This document shows, in pieces, positions 6,379-14,329 of a stretch of 32,468 bases of DNA (within the stretch, counting starts at the first letter, position 1; each line of letters begins with the position of its first letter). The translations under genes and the position numbers were made by a program. The notes beneath the pieces are model-generated. The model ran no database searches. It was given only the letters and a program-made list of their open reading frames with translations, and had not been told where the DNA came from. Source of the stretch: Clostridiales bacterium (GTDB lineage Bacteria; Bacillota; Clostridia; Christensenellales; UBA1750); NCBI GenBank assembly GCA_015056005.1, contig SVHB01000031.1, positions 1-32,468 of the forward strand, in the 5' to 3' direction.

Positions 6379-8043
6379 TTATCTCTTTGATGTCCTGCGC
6401 TTTTTGCCAAAGAAGCACGCGGATGCAATGCCCATAACAGAGAGGATGATGAGCGCAATGTAGATAATCGGCTGGTTCTCATCTCCGGTCTGGGGTATCC
6501 AATTGCCCGAACCGCTGCCGGTGCTGCCGGAATTTGAGCTGCCGCCGCTGCTTATATTACCGTAAACATGACCGCAGTTTTTGCAGATGCCGTTTACATA
6601 ATTATGACCGATAGCGGGAATGGTCTTGCCCATGCTCATCACCTGACCGCACCATGAGCAGGCAACGTTACCGGTATAACCGTTTGAGGTGCAGGTGGCG
6701 GGGTATGCGCCGTGGGTAGTGGTATCTGCATGAACGCAGATGAACTCATATTCCACATTGCTGATAAGGGAAGCTATGTTCTCTTCCGCAACAACATCAC
6801 CGCATTTGGTGCATTTTTTATACCTGTGACCCTGTGAGGAGGTGGTGGGCTCTTTGTCGACAGTCCATTCTTCCTCGGGTATATGCTCCTTCTTCTCTAT
6901 CTTGAGCTGCTCTTCGGTAACAACGGTCTTGCCTTCCTCGTCGGAGAAAAGCACGCCGCATTCGCATTTCCAATGCTCAGCCTTGCCGAATTCCTTGCAG
7001 GTGGAGTCATTCTTTTCTACCTTCTGAGGGCTGTGAGCCAGCACACCGAAGGGATGGATCACGGTAAGGGAGTTATTTGCAGGTGTTGCGGTGTACTCGG
7101 TACCGTTTACTGAAACGCTCTTATCGGTATCAAGAACAGCCGCTGACGCATTTTCATCAAGAGTGATCACAGCCTGAAGAGCATACTGAGCGCCATGCCC
7201 AAAAGCGGTATCTGTGTTGTCCTTCCAATTCTCGCCGTCTTTTATCAGCCATTTATATTCCGCTTTGTAGCCGCTTGTGATGGTAATACCTTCGACGGTG
7301 GGCGCTTCGTTAAATTTGGGTTCGGTAACGCCGGTGATCTCAATATCGATCGTCTTTACTTCTTCCCAGATCGCAAATATCTCGGTTACGCTGCCGTCAA
7401 AAACAGTATCTTTGGTGATCTCGGTTCCGTTTCCGTTAGAAGATGTGTTCCAGCCTTTAAGCTCCCAGCCGTCTCTGCTGACGGTCAGATCAGCTTCCGA
7501 GAGCTTGTAAGAAGCATCGGTAAGCTTGCTTTCAACAGTCGCAGGATCGCCGTAATTGTGGTTGAGCTTCACGGAATATACAGCCTTAAAATTGTTTGCT
7601 CCGGCAGTAAGCTTTCCGCTGTCCATGGCGATCTTATTTGCTCCGCTCAGATTGATGTCATCGAGAGATGCGGGAAACTCTGTTGTGCTGTCCTTAGGCG
7701 CAAGCACGATCTTCAGATCATAAGCAGTTCCTGCGGTAAAAGCAGTATCTGTTGGTTCTTCTTCCGAACCTGCTTTTTTCAGAGATTTGCTTTCGATTTC
7801 ATAGTCTGCTTGTTCATCAACAGTGATACCTTCAAGATATTTCTGTATTTCTTCACCTATGATCGGCCTGTCTACGCCGCTGATCTTTACATCAGTGATA
7901 ATCTGCACCTGATTTTCCTGCGGTGTTCCCTGACCCTCTCCCTGCTGATTTTCCTGAGCATATGCTGTGGGGATGGCAAAAGTGCTTGCCATAACGCACA
8001 GAGAAAGCGCCATGCCCAAAAGGCGTTTGATAGCATTTTTCAT
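6379..8043 (-). CDS. Sortase-anchored surface protein with InlB-type repeat and CxxC modules
   Basis: 554 residues. A signal peptide (about 1-29, ending TAYAQE) is followed by two related domains of about 90 residues, starting VKISGVDRP (about 52) and IEITGVTEP; between them is a Listeria-Bacteroides (InlB B/Flg_new) type repeat, DGWELKGWNTSSNGNGT. Then come several small cysteine pairs (CECG, CTKCG, CSWCG, CKNCG) of the zinc-ribbon-like kind common in clostridial surface proteins, a Ser/Gly linker, the sorting motif IPQTGDE, a hydrophobic helix and a KKRRTSKR tail. So the protein is exported and probably covalently attached to peptidoglycan by a sortase; no sortase gene lies in the window. 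The start at 8043 directly precedes the signal peptide and has AAAGGA about 10 bases upstream. Ligand or role is unknown; adhesion is only a guess. Confidence 0.85.
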   Translation of the reverse strand: MKNAIKRLLGMALSLCVMASTFAIPTAYAQENQQGEGQGTPQENQVQIITDVKISGVDRPIIGEEIQKYLEGITVDEQADYEIESKSLKKAGSEEEPTDTAFTAGTAYDLKIVLAPKDSTTEFPASLDDINLSGANKIAMDSGKLTAGANNFKAVYSVKLNHNYGDPATVESKLTDASYKLSEADLTVSRDGWELKGWNTSSNGNGTEITKDTVFDGSVTEIFAIWEEVKTIDIEITGVTEPKFNEAPTVEGITITSGYKAEYKWLIKDGENWKDNTDTAFGHGAQYALQAVITLDENASAAVLDTDKSVSVNGTEYTATPANNSLTVIHPFGVLAHSPQKVEKNDSTCKEFGKAEHWKCECGVLFSDEEGKTVVTEEQLKIEKKEHIPEEEWTVDKEPTTSSQGHRYKKCTKCGDVVAEENIASLISNVEYEFICVHADTTTHGAYPATCTSNGYTGNVACSWCGQVMSMGKTIPAIGHNYVNGICKNCGHVYGNISSGGSSNSGSTGSGSGNWIPQTGDENQPIIYIALIILSVMGIASACFFGKKRRTSKR

Positions 8044-8100
8044 GTCGAATAGTCCTTTCCGAGTAGTCTTGAACATGTTCTTTTCGCCTTATAAACGATT

Positions 8101-8120
8101 GGAAACCGCAGGGTGTTTCC
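8101..8120. repeat. Inverted repeat GGAAAC-N8-GTTTCC in a divergent intergenic region
   Basis: A perfect 6-bp inverted repeat 58-77 bases upstream of the surface protein start and in the 202-base gap shared with the flavoprotein gene. It could be an operator for the surface protein or a leader hairpin. The rest of the gap contains the plus-strand promoter at 8183-8211 and nothing else I can name. Confidence 0.35.
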
Positions 8121-8182
8121 GGAAATTTAAGAACATTTTTCCTTTTGAACCTTGCGTCCCATGCCATATTGTACGCCAAACA

Positions 8183-8211
8183 TTGAAATTTATTCCCATT
8201 TGTAGGATAAT
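8183..8211 (+). promoter_or_regulatory. Promoter of the tandem flavodoxin gene
   Basis: TTGAAA (8183-8188), a 17-bp spacer, GATAAT (8206-8211), 34 bases before the start codon. Confidence 0.65.
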
Positions 8212-8245
8212 ATAGCTGCGATCAGCATTTTCTCGGAGGCAAATA

Positions 8246-9595
8246 ATGAACATACTGGTAATAAATGGCAGCCCCAAAGGTCAATACAGCATAACCCTTC
8301 AAAGCTCGCTTTATTTGCAGGAGCTTTATAAAGAGCACAGCTTTTTTGTGCTCGACGTTGGGCAGAAGATAAGAAAATACGAAAAAGATATAACCTCAGC
8401 GTTGGATGAGATCAAAAAAGCGGATATGATAATCTTTTCCTATCCCGTATACACCTTCATCGCCCCCTCCCAGCTTCACAGATTCATTGAGCTCATAAAG
8501 CCTCATGCACAGCTTCTCAAGGACAAATACTGCGCGCAGATAACCACTTCAAAGCATTTTTACGATGTTACGGCGCATAGATATATTAAGGACAACTGCC
8601 TTGATATGGGCATGCGCTATCTCGGCGGGCTTTCTCAAGATATGGAAGACCTTATAAAGGAAAAGGGTCAAAAGGAGCTAACAGCCTTCTTTGACCTTAT
8701 TTGCTGGAAAAAGCAAAACGCAATATTTGAAGATATCCCGAATGTAGAGGAAAGCTTTACCCCTAAGCTCTGCACCTTAAAAAACACCGATAACACCAAA
8801 AAGCCGGGCGATATAGTGATCGTTGCCGATATAAAGGAAGACGATGTTTCCTTATCCAAAATGGTTGACCGCTTTATAGAAAGCTGTGTATACCCTGTCA
8901 GGGTCATAAACATACGCGAGCAAAGGATCGACGGCGGCTGTCTCGGCTGCTTTGGCTGCGCCGCAGACGGCAAGTGCATATATAAGGATAATTTCGACGA
9001 ATTTCTGCGAACAAAAATACAGACCGCACAGGCGATAATCTATGCATACTCGATTTCGGATCATTCCATGGGCGCAAGGTTTAAGATGTACGACGACCGA
9101 CAGTTCTGCAACGGGCACAGAACTGTGACAATGGGACAGCCGGTCGGCTATATCGTATCGGGCGCGCTCTCAAAAGAAGAAAACCTTCGCACCATAATGA
9201 ACGCAAGAGCACAGGTTGGCGGCAATTACCTCTCGGGGATCGCATCGGACGAAATTGATCCCGAAAGAACCGTGGATGAGCTTGCAAAGACCGTATATTA
9301 CGCAGTTTCAAACAAGCTTACTCAGCCTTCCAACTTTTACGGCGTCGGCGGAATGAAGATATTCAGAGACCTTATCTACGTCATGCGCGGAATGATGAAG
9401 GCCGACCATAAGTTCTACAAAGCTCACGGTCAATATGATTTCCCGCAGAAGCAGGTGGGAACGATCATCAAAATGCACCTTGTCGGTCTATTGATATCTT
9501 CAAAGAAAATAAAGAGCAAAATGGGCAATATGATGAACGAAGGCATGATAGCTCCCTATAAAAAGGTCATAGAAGAAGTAAAAAAGCGTGATTGA
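8246..9595 (+). CDS. Tandem flavodoxin-like (NAD(P)H-dependent FMN reductase type) protein
   Basis: 449 residues with CGGAGG-type ribosome binding site upstream. The first module (about 1-185) begins MNILVINGSPKG, the FMN phosphate-binding loop of the flavodoxin_2/FMN-reductase family, with SYPVYTFIAPSQ as flavin-contacting loop. The second module (about 190-445) has GGCLGCFGCAADGKCIYKDNF, the CxGCxxC pattern typical of iron-sulfur flavoprotein-like NADPH-dependent FMN reductases, but its phosphate loop is degenerate. Most relatives have one module of about 180-250 residues, so this is a fusion or duplication. It probably binds FMN and works as a cytoplasmic oxidoreductase; the substrate is unknown. 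The stop codon overlaps the -35 box of the mntP promoter. No terminator is obvious before that promoter. Confidence 0.8.
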   Translation: MNILVINGSPKGQYSITLQSSLYLQELYKEHSFFVLDVGQKIRKYEKDITSALDEIKKADMIIFSYPVYTFIAPSQLHRFIELIKPHAQLLKDKYCAQITTSKHFYDVTAHRYIKDNCLDMGMRYLGGLSQDMEDLIKEKGQKELTAFFDLICWKKQNAIFEDIPNVEESFTPKLCTLKNTDNTKKPGDIVIVADIKEDDVSLSKMVDRFIESCVYPVRVINIREQRIDGGCLGCFGCAADGKCIYKDNFDEFLRTKIQTAQAIIYAYSISDHSMGARFKMYDDRQFCNGHRTVTMGQPVGYIVSGALSKEENLRTIMNARAQVGGNYLSGIASDEIDPERTVDELAKTVYYAVSNKLTQPSNFYGVGGMKIFRDLIYVMRGMMKADHKFYKAHGQYDFPQKQVGTIIKMHLVGLLISSKKIKSKMGNMMNEGMIAPYKKVIEEVKKRD

Positions 9596-9620
9596 CAAAA
9601 AATGGTAAATGTAATATACT
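9592..9620 (+). promoter_or_regulatory. Strong sigma-A promoter of the manganese locus
   Basis: TTGACA (9592-9597), exactly 17 bp, TATACT (9615-9620). Transcription should begin near 9627, right at the 5' end of the riboswitch. The -35 overlaps the stop codon of the previous gene. Confidence 0.85.
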
Positions 9621-9624
9621 TAAT

Positions 9625-9720
9625 TATGTTATGTGGGGGAGTAGCAGACGGTTTACCGTAATAAGCCAACACCCTGGCTCATGCCTGGCTTATTTTAATT
9701 TGCGAGACTCATATTGATCG
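9625..9720 (+). ncRNA. yybP-ykoY manganese riboswitch aptamer
   Basis: Contains the conserved loop GGGGAGTAGC (9636-9645), a hairpin GACGGTTTACCGT, the GCCAACA segment (9665-9671) with its own helix AGCCA/TGGCT, and the 3' element GCGAGACT (9702-9709). The outer helix P1 can form between TATGTG before the first loop and CATATT after the 3' element. This arrangement matches the yybP-ykoY class, which binds Mn2+ at the docked loops. The gene that follows is mntP, the commonest partner. Boundaries are approximate. Confidence 0.93.
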
Positions 9721-9734
9721 TGTTTTATATAACC

Positions 9735-9804
9735 GATACTCGGCCCGCATCCTACAGCCTTATATTGCCAAGTATCGAATAAATGATACTTGGCATTTTA
9801 TTTT
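9735..9804 (+). terminator. Riboswitch expression platform: terminator with competing antiterminator
   Basis: A perfect 10-bp stem (9767-9776 with 9785-9794, GCCAAGTATC and GATACTTGGC) is followed by ATTTTATTTT, ending 14 bases before the mntP start. Upstream, GATACTCGGC (9735-9744) repeats the 3' arm with one mismatch and can pair with the terminator's 5' arm, making an antiterminator. Mn2+ binding should favour readthrough. How the aptamer's outer helix communicates with the antiterminator is not clear from reading alone. Confidence 0.85.
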
Positions 9805-9818
9805 GTGAGGTTTGATAA

Positions 9819-10403
9819 ATGGATTTCAGCTTCGTATTTTTACTGAACAGCGCACTTTTGGGCGTAGGTCTTGCGATGGATGCTTTTTCCGTATCCCTTG
9901 CAAACGGATTGAACGACCCTTGCATGAAAAAAGGGCGCATGAGCCTGATCGCAGGCGTTTTCGCATTTTTTCAGGCGCTTATGCCTATGCTCGGCTGGAT
10001 ATGTGTGCATACTATAGTTGAACGCTTTTCCGCCTGCGAAAAGTTCATCCCCTGGATAGCGCTCATATTGCTGGGCTTTATCGGAGGAAAAATGCTGATC
10101 GAGGGCATCAAAGGCGAAGAGGAAGACTGCGAAAAAAAGCGCATGACCATAGCTCTTTTGCTGGTACAGGGCGTTGCAACATCGATCGACGCGCTTTCTG
10201 TCGGTTTTACCATCGCTTCCTACGGCTGGCTCATGGCGCTTATCTCAGCGCTGATCATCGCGTTTGTGACCTTCTTCATCTGCCTTGTGGGTCTTGTGAT
10301 AGGCAAGAAGTTCGGCACCAAGCTTGCCGGCAAAGCTTCCATCCTCGGCGGCGTCATCCTTATCGCCATCGGGCTTGAAATATTCATAACCGGTTTATTT
10401 TAA
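9819..10403 (+). CDS. mntP: Manganese efflux pump MntP
   Basis: 194 residues, the normal size for MntP (formerly DUF204), with six hydrophobic segments in two inverted halves. The two halves carry the family's paired motifs GLAMDAFSVSLANGL (Asp21) and ATSIDALSVGF, whose aspartates lie in the membrane and are needed for Mn2+ export. GAGG is 8 bases upstream of the ATG. Expression should be controlled by the riboswitch and terminator immediately upstream. The next gene, a P-type ATPase, follows after a short gap without a terminator and is probably cotranscribed. Confidence 0.95.
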   Translation: MDFSFVFLLNSALLGVGLAMDAFSVSLANGLNDPCMKKGRMSLIAGVFAFFQALMPMLGWICVHTIVERFSACEKFIPWIALILLGFIGGKMLIEGIKGEEEDCEKKRMTIALLLVQGVATSIDALSVGFTIASYGWLMALISALIIAFVTFFICLVGLVIGKKFGTKLAGKASILGGVILIAIGLEIFITGLF

Positions 10404-10445
10404 TATGTTATAAATAGCATATGGATTTTGAAGGGAGTGTGTATT

Positions 10446-13082
10446 TTGAAATTCTACTGTGAAGACAAAGAAGCCGTTTTGCATGAGATAGGCTCAAACG
10501 AACAGGGTCTTTCTTCCTCCGAGGCTAAAAAAAGGCTGGAGGCAAACGGCAAAAACAAGCTGGATGCAGCGCCCGGAAAATCGCTCATCCGCAGATTCCT
10601 TGAGCAGCTGACCGACCCGATGATCATCATACTGCTGGCTGCCGCAGCAATAAGCGGTGTGCTGGCTGTGATCGAAAATGAGAGCTTTGCCGATGTTATC
10701 ATCATCCTTGCTGTCGTTATCATCAATGCTGTGCTCGGCGTTTATCAGGAAAACAAGGCCGAAAAGGCCATTGAAGCGCTTCAGGAAATGTCCGCAGCCA
10801 CCTCCAAGGTCATGCGTGACGGTCAGGTAATGACCGTACATTCCGAAGACCTTGTAGTTGGCGATGTAGTTCTCCTTGAAGCAGGCGATGCCGTTCCCGC
10901 TGACGGACGCATTCTTCAGAGCGCATCCTTAAAGGTTGAAGAAGCTGCCCTCACCGGCGAATCTCTGCCCGTAACCAAGTTCATCGATATCATAAACCTT
11001 AAAGAAGAACAGAAAGACGTTCCCCTTGGCGATAGAAAGAACATGGTATACATGGGCAGCACCGTGGTTTACGGCCGCGGCGTTGCGGTTATTACCGCAA
11101 CCGGTATGGATACCGAAATGGGCAAGATCGCAGGCGCTCTGGCTCAGGCTGAAGAAGGACAAACTCCCCTGCAGATCAAGCTTTCCCAGCTCTCCAAAAT
11201 ACTCACCTGGCTGGTTCTGGGCATCTGCGTCATCGTATTCGGTGTGCAGCTCCTCCGTGCCGGCGGTCTTGATTTTGAAGTAGTGCTCAATTCCTTCATG
11301 GTAGCGGTCTCCCTCGCTGTTGCCGCCATCCCCGAAGGTCTTGCGGCTGTCGTAACGGTCGTGCTTTCCATCGGCGTTACCAACATGAGCAAGAGAAGCG
11401 CCATCATACGCAGGCTCACCGCTGTTGAGACCCTCGGCTGCGCGCAAATCATCTGCTCAGATAAGACCGGTACCCTCACCCAGAATAAGATGACCGTTGT
11501 CGACTTCTTCGGCGACAACGAAGGCGATATCGCCTCCGGCATGGCTCTTTGCTCCGATGCAGAGCTCAGCGCCGACGGCAGCGTTACCGGCGAGCCCACC
11601 GAGGCTGCGCTGGTAGTTTGGGCAAACAAGATCGGCCTTCCCAAGACCGACCTTAAGGCAAAGCTCCCCAGAAGCGCAGAAGCACCCTTTGACTCCAACA
11701 GAAAGATGATGTCCACCGTTCACGCCCGCGAAAACGATTTCATCCAGTACACCAAGGGCGCTCCCGATGTCGTCATCGACAGATGCACTCATTACATCAA
11801 AAACGGCAAGGTCCTTCCCATGGATGATGCATACCGCGCATCCATCCTTGCAGCAAACAAAGCGATGGCAGACCGCGCGCTGCGCGTTCTGGCTCTCGCA
11901 CAGCGTATCTGGGACAAGAAGCCCGAGGATTTCGAGCCTGCCGATATCGAGACCGACATGGTATTCATGGGTCTTTGCGGCATGATCGACCCCGTTCGTC
12001 CCGAGGTTAAGGCGGCCATATCCGAATGCCGCAGCGCAGGCGTTCGTCCCATCATGATCACCGGCGACCATGTCGATACCGCAGTTGCCATAGCCAAGGA
12101 GCTTGGCATACTTGAAGACGGCGTAAAGGCGATCACCGGCGCTCAGCTGGGCGAAATGAGCGACGAGGAATTCGAAAAGGAATTCAGGAACATCTCCGTT
12201 TATGCGCGCGTTCAGCCCGAGCATAAGACCAGAATAGTCAACGCCTGGCGCGGCGCGGGCTATGTTACCGCCATGACCGGTGACGGCGTAAACGATGCTC
12301 CCTCCATCAAATCCGCCGATATCGGCGTTGGCATGGGTATCACAGGCACCGACGTTACCAAGAACGTTGCCGATATGGTACTTGCAGATGATAACTTTGC
12401 AACAATCGTCGGTGCTGTTGAAGAAGGCAGAAGGATATACGACAATATCCGCAAAGCGATCCAGTTCCTTCTGGGCTCCAACATGAGCGAGGTCATCTCC
12501 ATCTTTGCCGCGACCTTGATGGGCTTTACCATCTTAAAGCCCGTACATCTGCTCTGGATCAACCTTGTAACCGACTGCTTCCCCGCTCTTGCTCTTGGTA
12601 TGGAAAAGGCCGAGCCCAACATCATGAAGAGAAAGCCCAGAGACGCAAAGGCCGGCATCTTCTCGGGCGGTATGGGCACCGACGTTGTTTATCAGGGTCT
12701 GCTCGTTTCCGTGCTCGTGCTCGCGTCCTATTTCATCGGTCATTTCCTTGAGACCGGCACCTGGGCGCTGACCGACAGCGTGCACGGTACCACCATGGCG
12801 TTCCTTACCATGTCCATGGCGGAGATCTTCCACAGCCTGAACATGCGCTCCCAGAGGGGCAGCATCTTCAAGCTTGGCACAAACAACAAGATGCTCTATC
12901 TTGCGGGGTTCGGCTCCTTCATCGCGACCACTCTTGTCTGCGAAGTACCCTTCCTTGCTAACGCATTTGAATTTACCAGCGTAGGTCTTGACGAATATGT
13001 TATCGCCATCGTACTGGGCGCTCTGGTCATCCCGATCGTAGAGATCGTGAAGTTCTTCCAGAGAAAAGTCTCCAAGGACTAA
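10446..13082 (+). CDS. P2-type cation ATPase (Ca2+/Mn2+ exporter family)
   Basis: 878 residues from the TTG at 10446. The start is chosen because AAGGGAG lies 8 bases upstream; upstream in-frame TTG (10428) and GTG (10437) lack this. It is a complete P2 ATPase: phosphorylation motif DKTGTLT with Asp339, hinge TGDGVNDAP (613-617), and PEGLAAV in M4 with Glu297. The SERCA site II residues are all present: Asn679 and Glu682 in M5, and Asn706, Thr709 and Asp710 in M6. It pumps divalent cations, Ca2+ or Mn2+, out of the cytoplasm. It follows mntP by 42 bases with no terminator and so should share the Mn2+ riboswitch, which favours Mn2+ export. Related riboswitch-linked ATPases in lactic acid bacteria and streptococci export Mn2+ or Ca2+. 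Confidence 0.93.
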   Translation: MKFYCEDKEAVLHEIGSNEQGLSSSEAKKRLEANGKNKLDAAPGKSLIRRFLEQLTDPMIIILLAAAAISGVLAVIENESFADVIIILAVVIINAVLGVYQENKAEKAIEALQEMSAATSKVMRDGQVMTVHSEDLVVGDVVLLEAGDAVPADGRILQSASLKVEEAALTGESLPVTKFIDIINLKEEQKDVPLGDRKNMVYMGSTVVYGRGVAVITATGMDTEMGKIAGALAQAEEGQTPLQIKLSQLSKILTWLVLGICVIVFGVQLLRAGGLDFEVVLNSFMVAVSLAVAAIPEGLAAVVTVVLSIGVTNMSKRSAIIRRLTAVETLGCAQIICSDKTGTLTQNKMTVVDFFGDNEGDIASGMALCSDAELSADGSVTGEPTEAALVVWANKIGLPKTDLKAKLPRSAEAPFDSNRKMMSTVHARENDFIQYTKGAPDVVIDRCTHYIKNGKVLPMDDAYRASILAANKAMADRALRVLALAQRIWDKKPEDFEPADIETDMVFMGLCGMIDPVRPEVKAAISECRSAGVRPIMITGDHVDTAVAIAKELGILEDGVKAITGAQLGEMSDEEFEKEFRNISVYARVQPEHKTRIVNAWRGAGYVTAMTGDGVNDAPSIKSADIGVGMGITGTDVTKNVADMVLADDNFATIVGAVEEGRRIYDNIRKAIQFLLGSNMSEVISIFAATLMGFTILKPVHLLWINLVTDCFPALALGMEKAEPNIMKRKPRDAKAGIFSGGMGTDVVYQGLLVSVLVLASYFIGHFLETGTWALTDSVHGTTMAFLTMSMAEIFHSLNMRSQRGSIFKLGTNNKMLYLAGFGSFIATTLVCEVPFLANAFEFTSVGLDEYVIAIVLGALVIPIVEIVKFFQRKVSKD

Positions 13083-13092
13083 CAAAATTCCA

Positions 13093-13124
13093 AAAAAACG
13101 GAAAGCATGCCTTTCCGTTTTTTT
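13093..13124 (+). terminator. Terminator of the mntP-ATPase operon
   Basis: The stem CGGAAAG/CTTTCCG around a 5-base loop, flanked by A and T runs and followed by seven T residues, beginning about 10 bases after the ATPase stop. Confidence 0.9.
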
Positions 13125-13154
13125 ATTTGGTTCTAACCTGAGTTTTACATTAGG

Positions 13155-13183
13155 TTCACAAAAACAAGGTAAACTAAGATAAA
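13155..13183 (+). promoter_or_regulatory. Possible promoter of the AI-2E-family gene
   Basis: TTCACA (13155-13160), a 17-bp spacer, GATAAA (13178-13183), 24 bases before the chosen start codon. The -10 is imperfect. Confidence 0.5.
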
Positions 13184-13207
13184 CACATTCGATATTTGGT
13201 GATGCTT

Positions 13208-14314
13208 ATGAAGCTTGATTGGAAAAGCTGCCTGAAGGCAGGCGTGACGCTTTTTGCGCTCTATCTTTGCATATATTACTGGCCCGGAGTATCGGGTTTT
13301 ATCAAAAACCTTACCTCCGCATTCATCTCCCTTTTAGCAGGCGGTGCGATAGCTTATGTTATAAACATACTCATGAGCTTTTACGAGCGCCATTATTTTC
13401 CGCAAAGCAGTAAAAAAGCGGTCCTGCGTTCCAGACGTCCGGTATGCCTTGCTTTATCGATCATAACGATACTTGCCCTCATCGCTCTTATCATAGCTCT
13501 TGTGCTGCCTCAGCTTGCTTCCTGCGTTAGGGTCCTTGCAAGCGAGATACCCGAGGCGATAGAAAGCATTATCGGCTGGCTCGAGAGGATCGGCATCATT
13601 TCTCAGGAAACCTTTGATATGCTCAGCACCATAGATTGGAAGAGCAGGCTTGACGGCATCGGAAAAGCCCTGCTCACAGGCCTGGGCGGCGTAATGGGTG
13701 CGCTGGGCGGCGTTCTTTCTGCAACAGTGTCCGGGTTCGCTTCCGCGTTTTTGGGCATTATATTTGCGCTTTATCTGCTCAGCGGCAAAGAAGCACTGTA
13801 CGAAAAGTCCCACAATATAATGCGCCGCATTTTTAAGCCGTCTCATTATGAAAAGCTTTGCTATATACTTTCGACTTTTAACGACTCCTTTCACAAATAT
13901 ATAGTCGGTCAGTGTACCGAAGCGGTGATTTTAGGTGTTCTTTGCATGGCAGGCATGCTGCTTTTAAGGCTCCCCTACGCTGCAATGATAGGCGCGCTCA
14001 TCGCCTTCACCGCCCTTATCCCGGTTGCGGGCGCGTATATCGGTGCAGGTATCGGCGCTTTCATGATACTCACCGTATCCCCCGTTCAGGCGCTGATATT
14101 CCTGATCTTCATTGTTGTTCTCCAGCAGATCGAAGGCAACCTTATCTATCCCAAGGTCGTAGGGTCATCTCTTGGGCTCCCGGGGATATGGGTGCTTGCC
14201 GCGGTCACAGTGGGCGGCGGTCTTTTCGGAATATTCGGTATGCTCCTTGGCGTTCCCATAGCCGCAGCGCTTTACAAAATGCTCGAAGATCATCTGAGCA
14301 GCAAATCTATATAA
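13208..14314 (+). CDS. AI-2E family transporter (PerM/YtvI-like membrane protein)
   Basis: 368 residues from the ATG at 13208, with GGTGAT 4 bases upstream as a weak ribosome site; ATG 13202, GTG 13199 and TTG 13196 are alternatives. The sequence has about eight hydrophobic segments and the family's C-terminal region: LLLRLPYAAMIGALIAFTALIPVAGAYIGAG, then QQIEGNLIYPKVVG and GLPGIWVLAAVTVGGGLFGI. The family (UPF0118) was named from a putative autoinducer-2 exporter, but members include sporulation proteins such as YtvI and Na+/H+ antiporters, so the substrate is open. The following alarmone synthetase begins 16 bases after the stop and is likely cotranscribed. Confidence 0.9.
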   Translation: MKLDWKSCLKAGVTLFALYLCIYYWPGVSGFIKNLTSAFISLLAGGAIAYVINILMSFYERHYFPQSSKKAVLRSRRPVCLALSIITILALIALIIALVLPQLASCVRVLASEIPEAIESIIGWLERIGIISQETFDMLSTIDWKSRLDGIGKALLTGLGGVMGALGGVLSATVSGFASAFLGIIFALYLLSGKEALYEKSHNIMRRIFKPSHYEKLCYILSTFNDSFHKYIVGQCTEAVILGVLCMAGMLLLRLPYAAMIGALIAFTALIPVAGAYIGAGIGAFMILTVSPVQALIFLIFIVVLQQIEGNLIYPKVVGSSLGLPGIWVLAAVTVGGGLFGIFGMLLGVPIAAALYKMLEDHLSSKSI

Positions 14315-14329
14315 AAAGAGGTATAAATC

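Noticed and set aside
8071-8080. Palindrome GAACATGTTC as a LexA (SOS) box
   Set aside because: The Gram-positive LexA box needs four bases between GAAC and GTTC; here there are two, and the neighbour genes have no SOS role.
13135-13156. Inverted repeat AACCT-N12-AGGTT before the AI-2E-family gene
   Set aside because: Five-base arms with a long spacer are expected by chance, and the position is not centred on the promoter.
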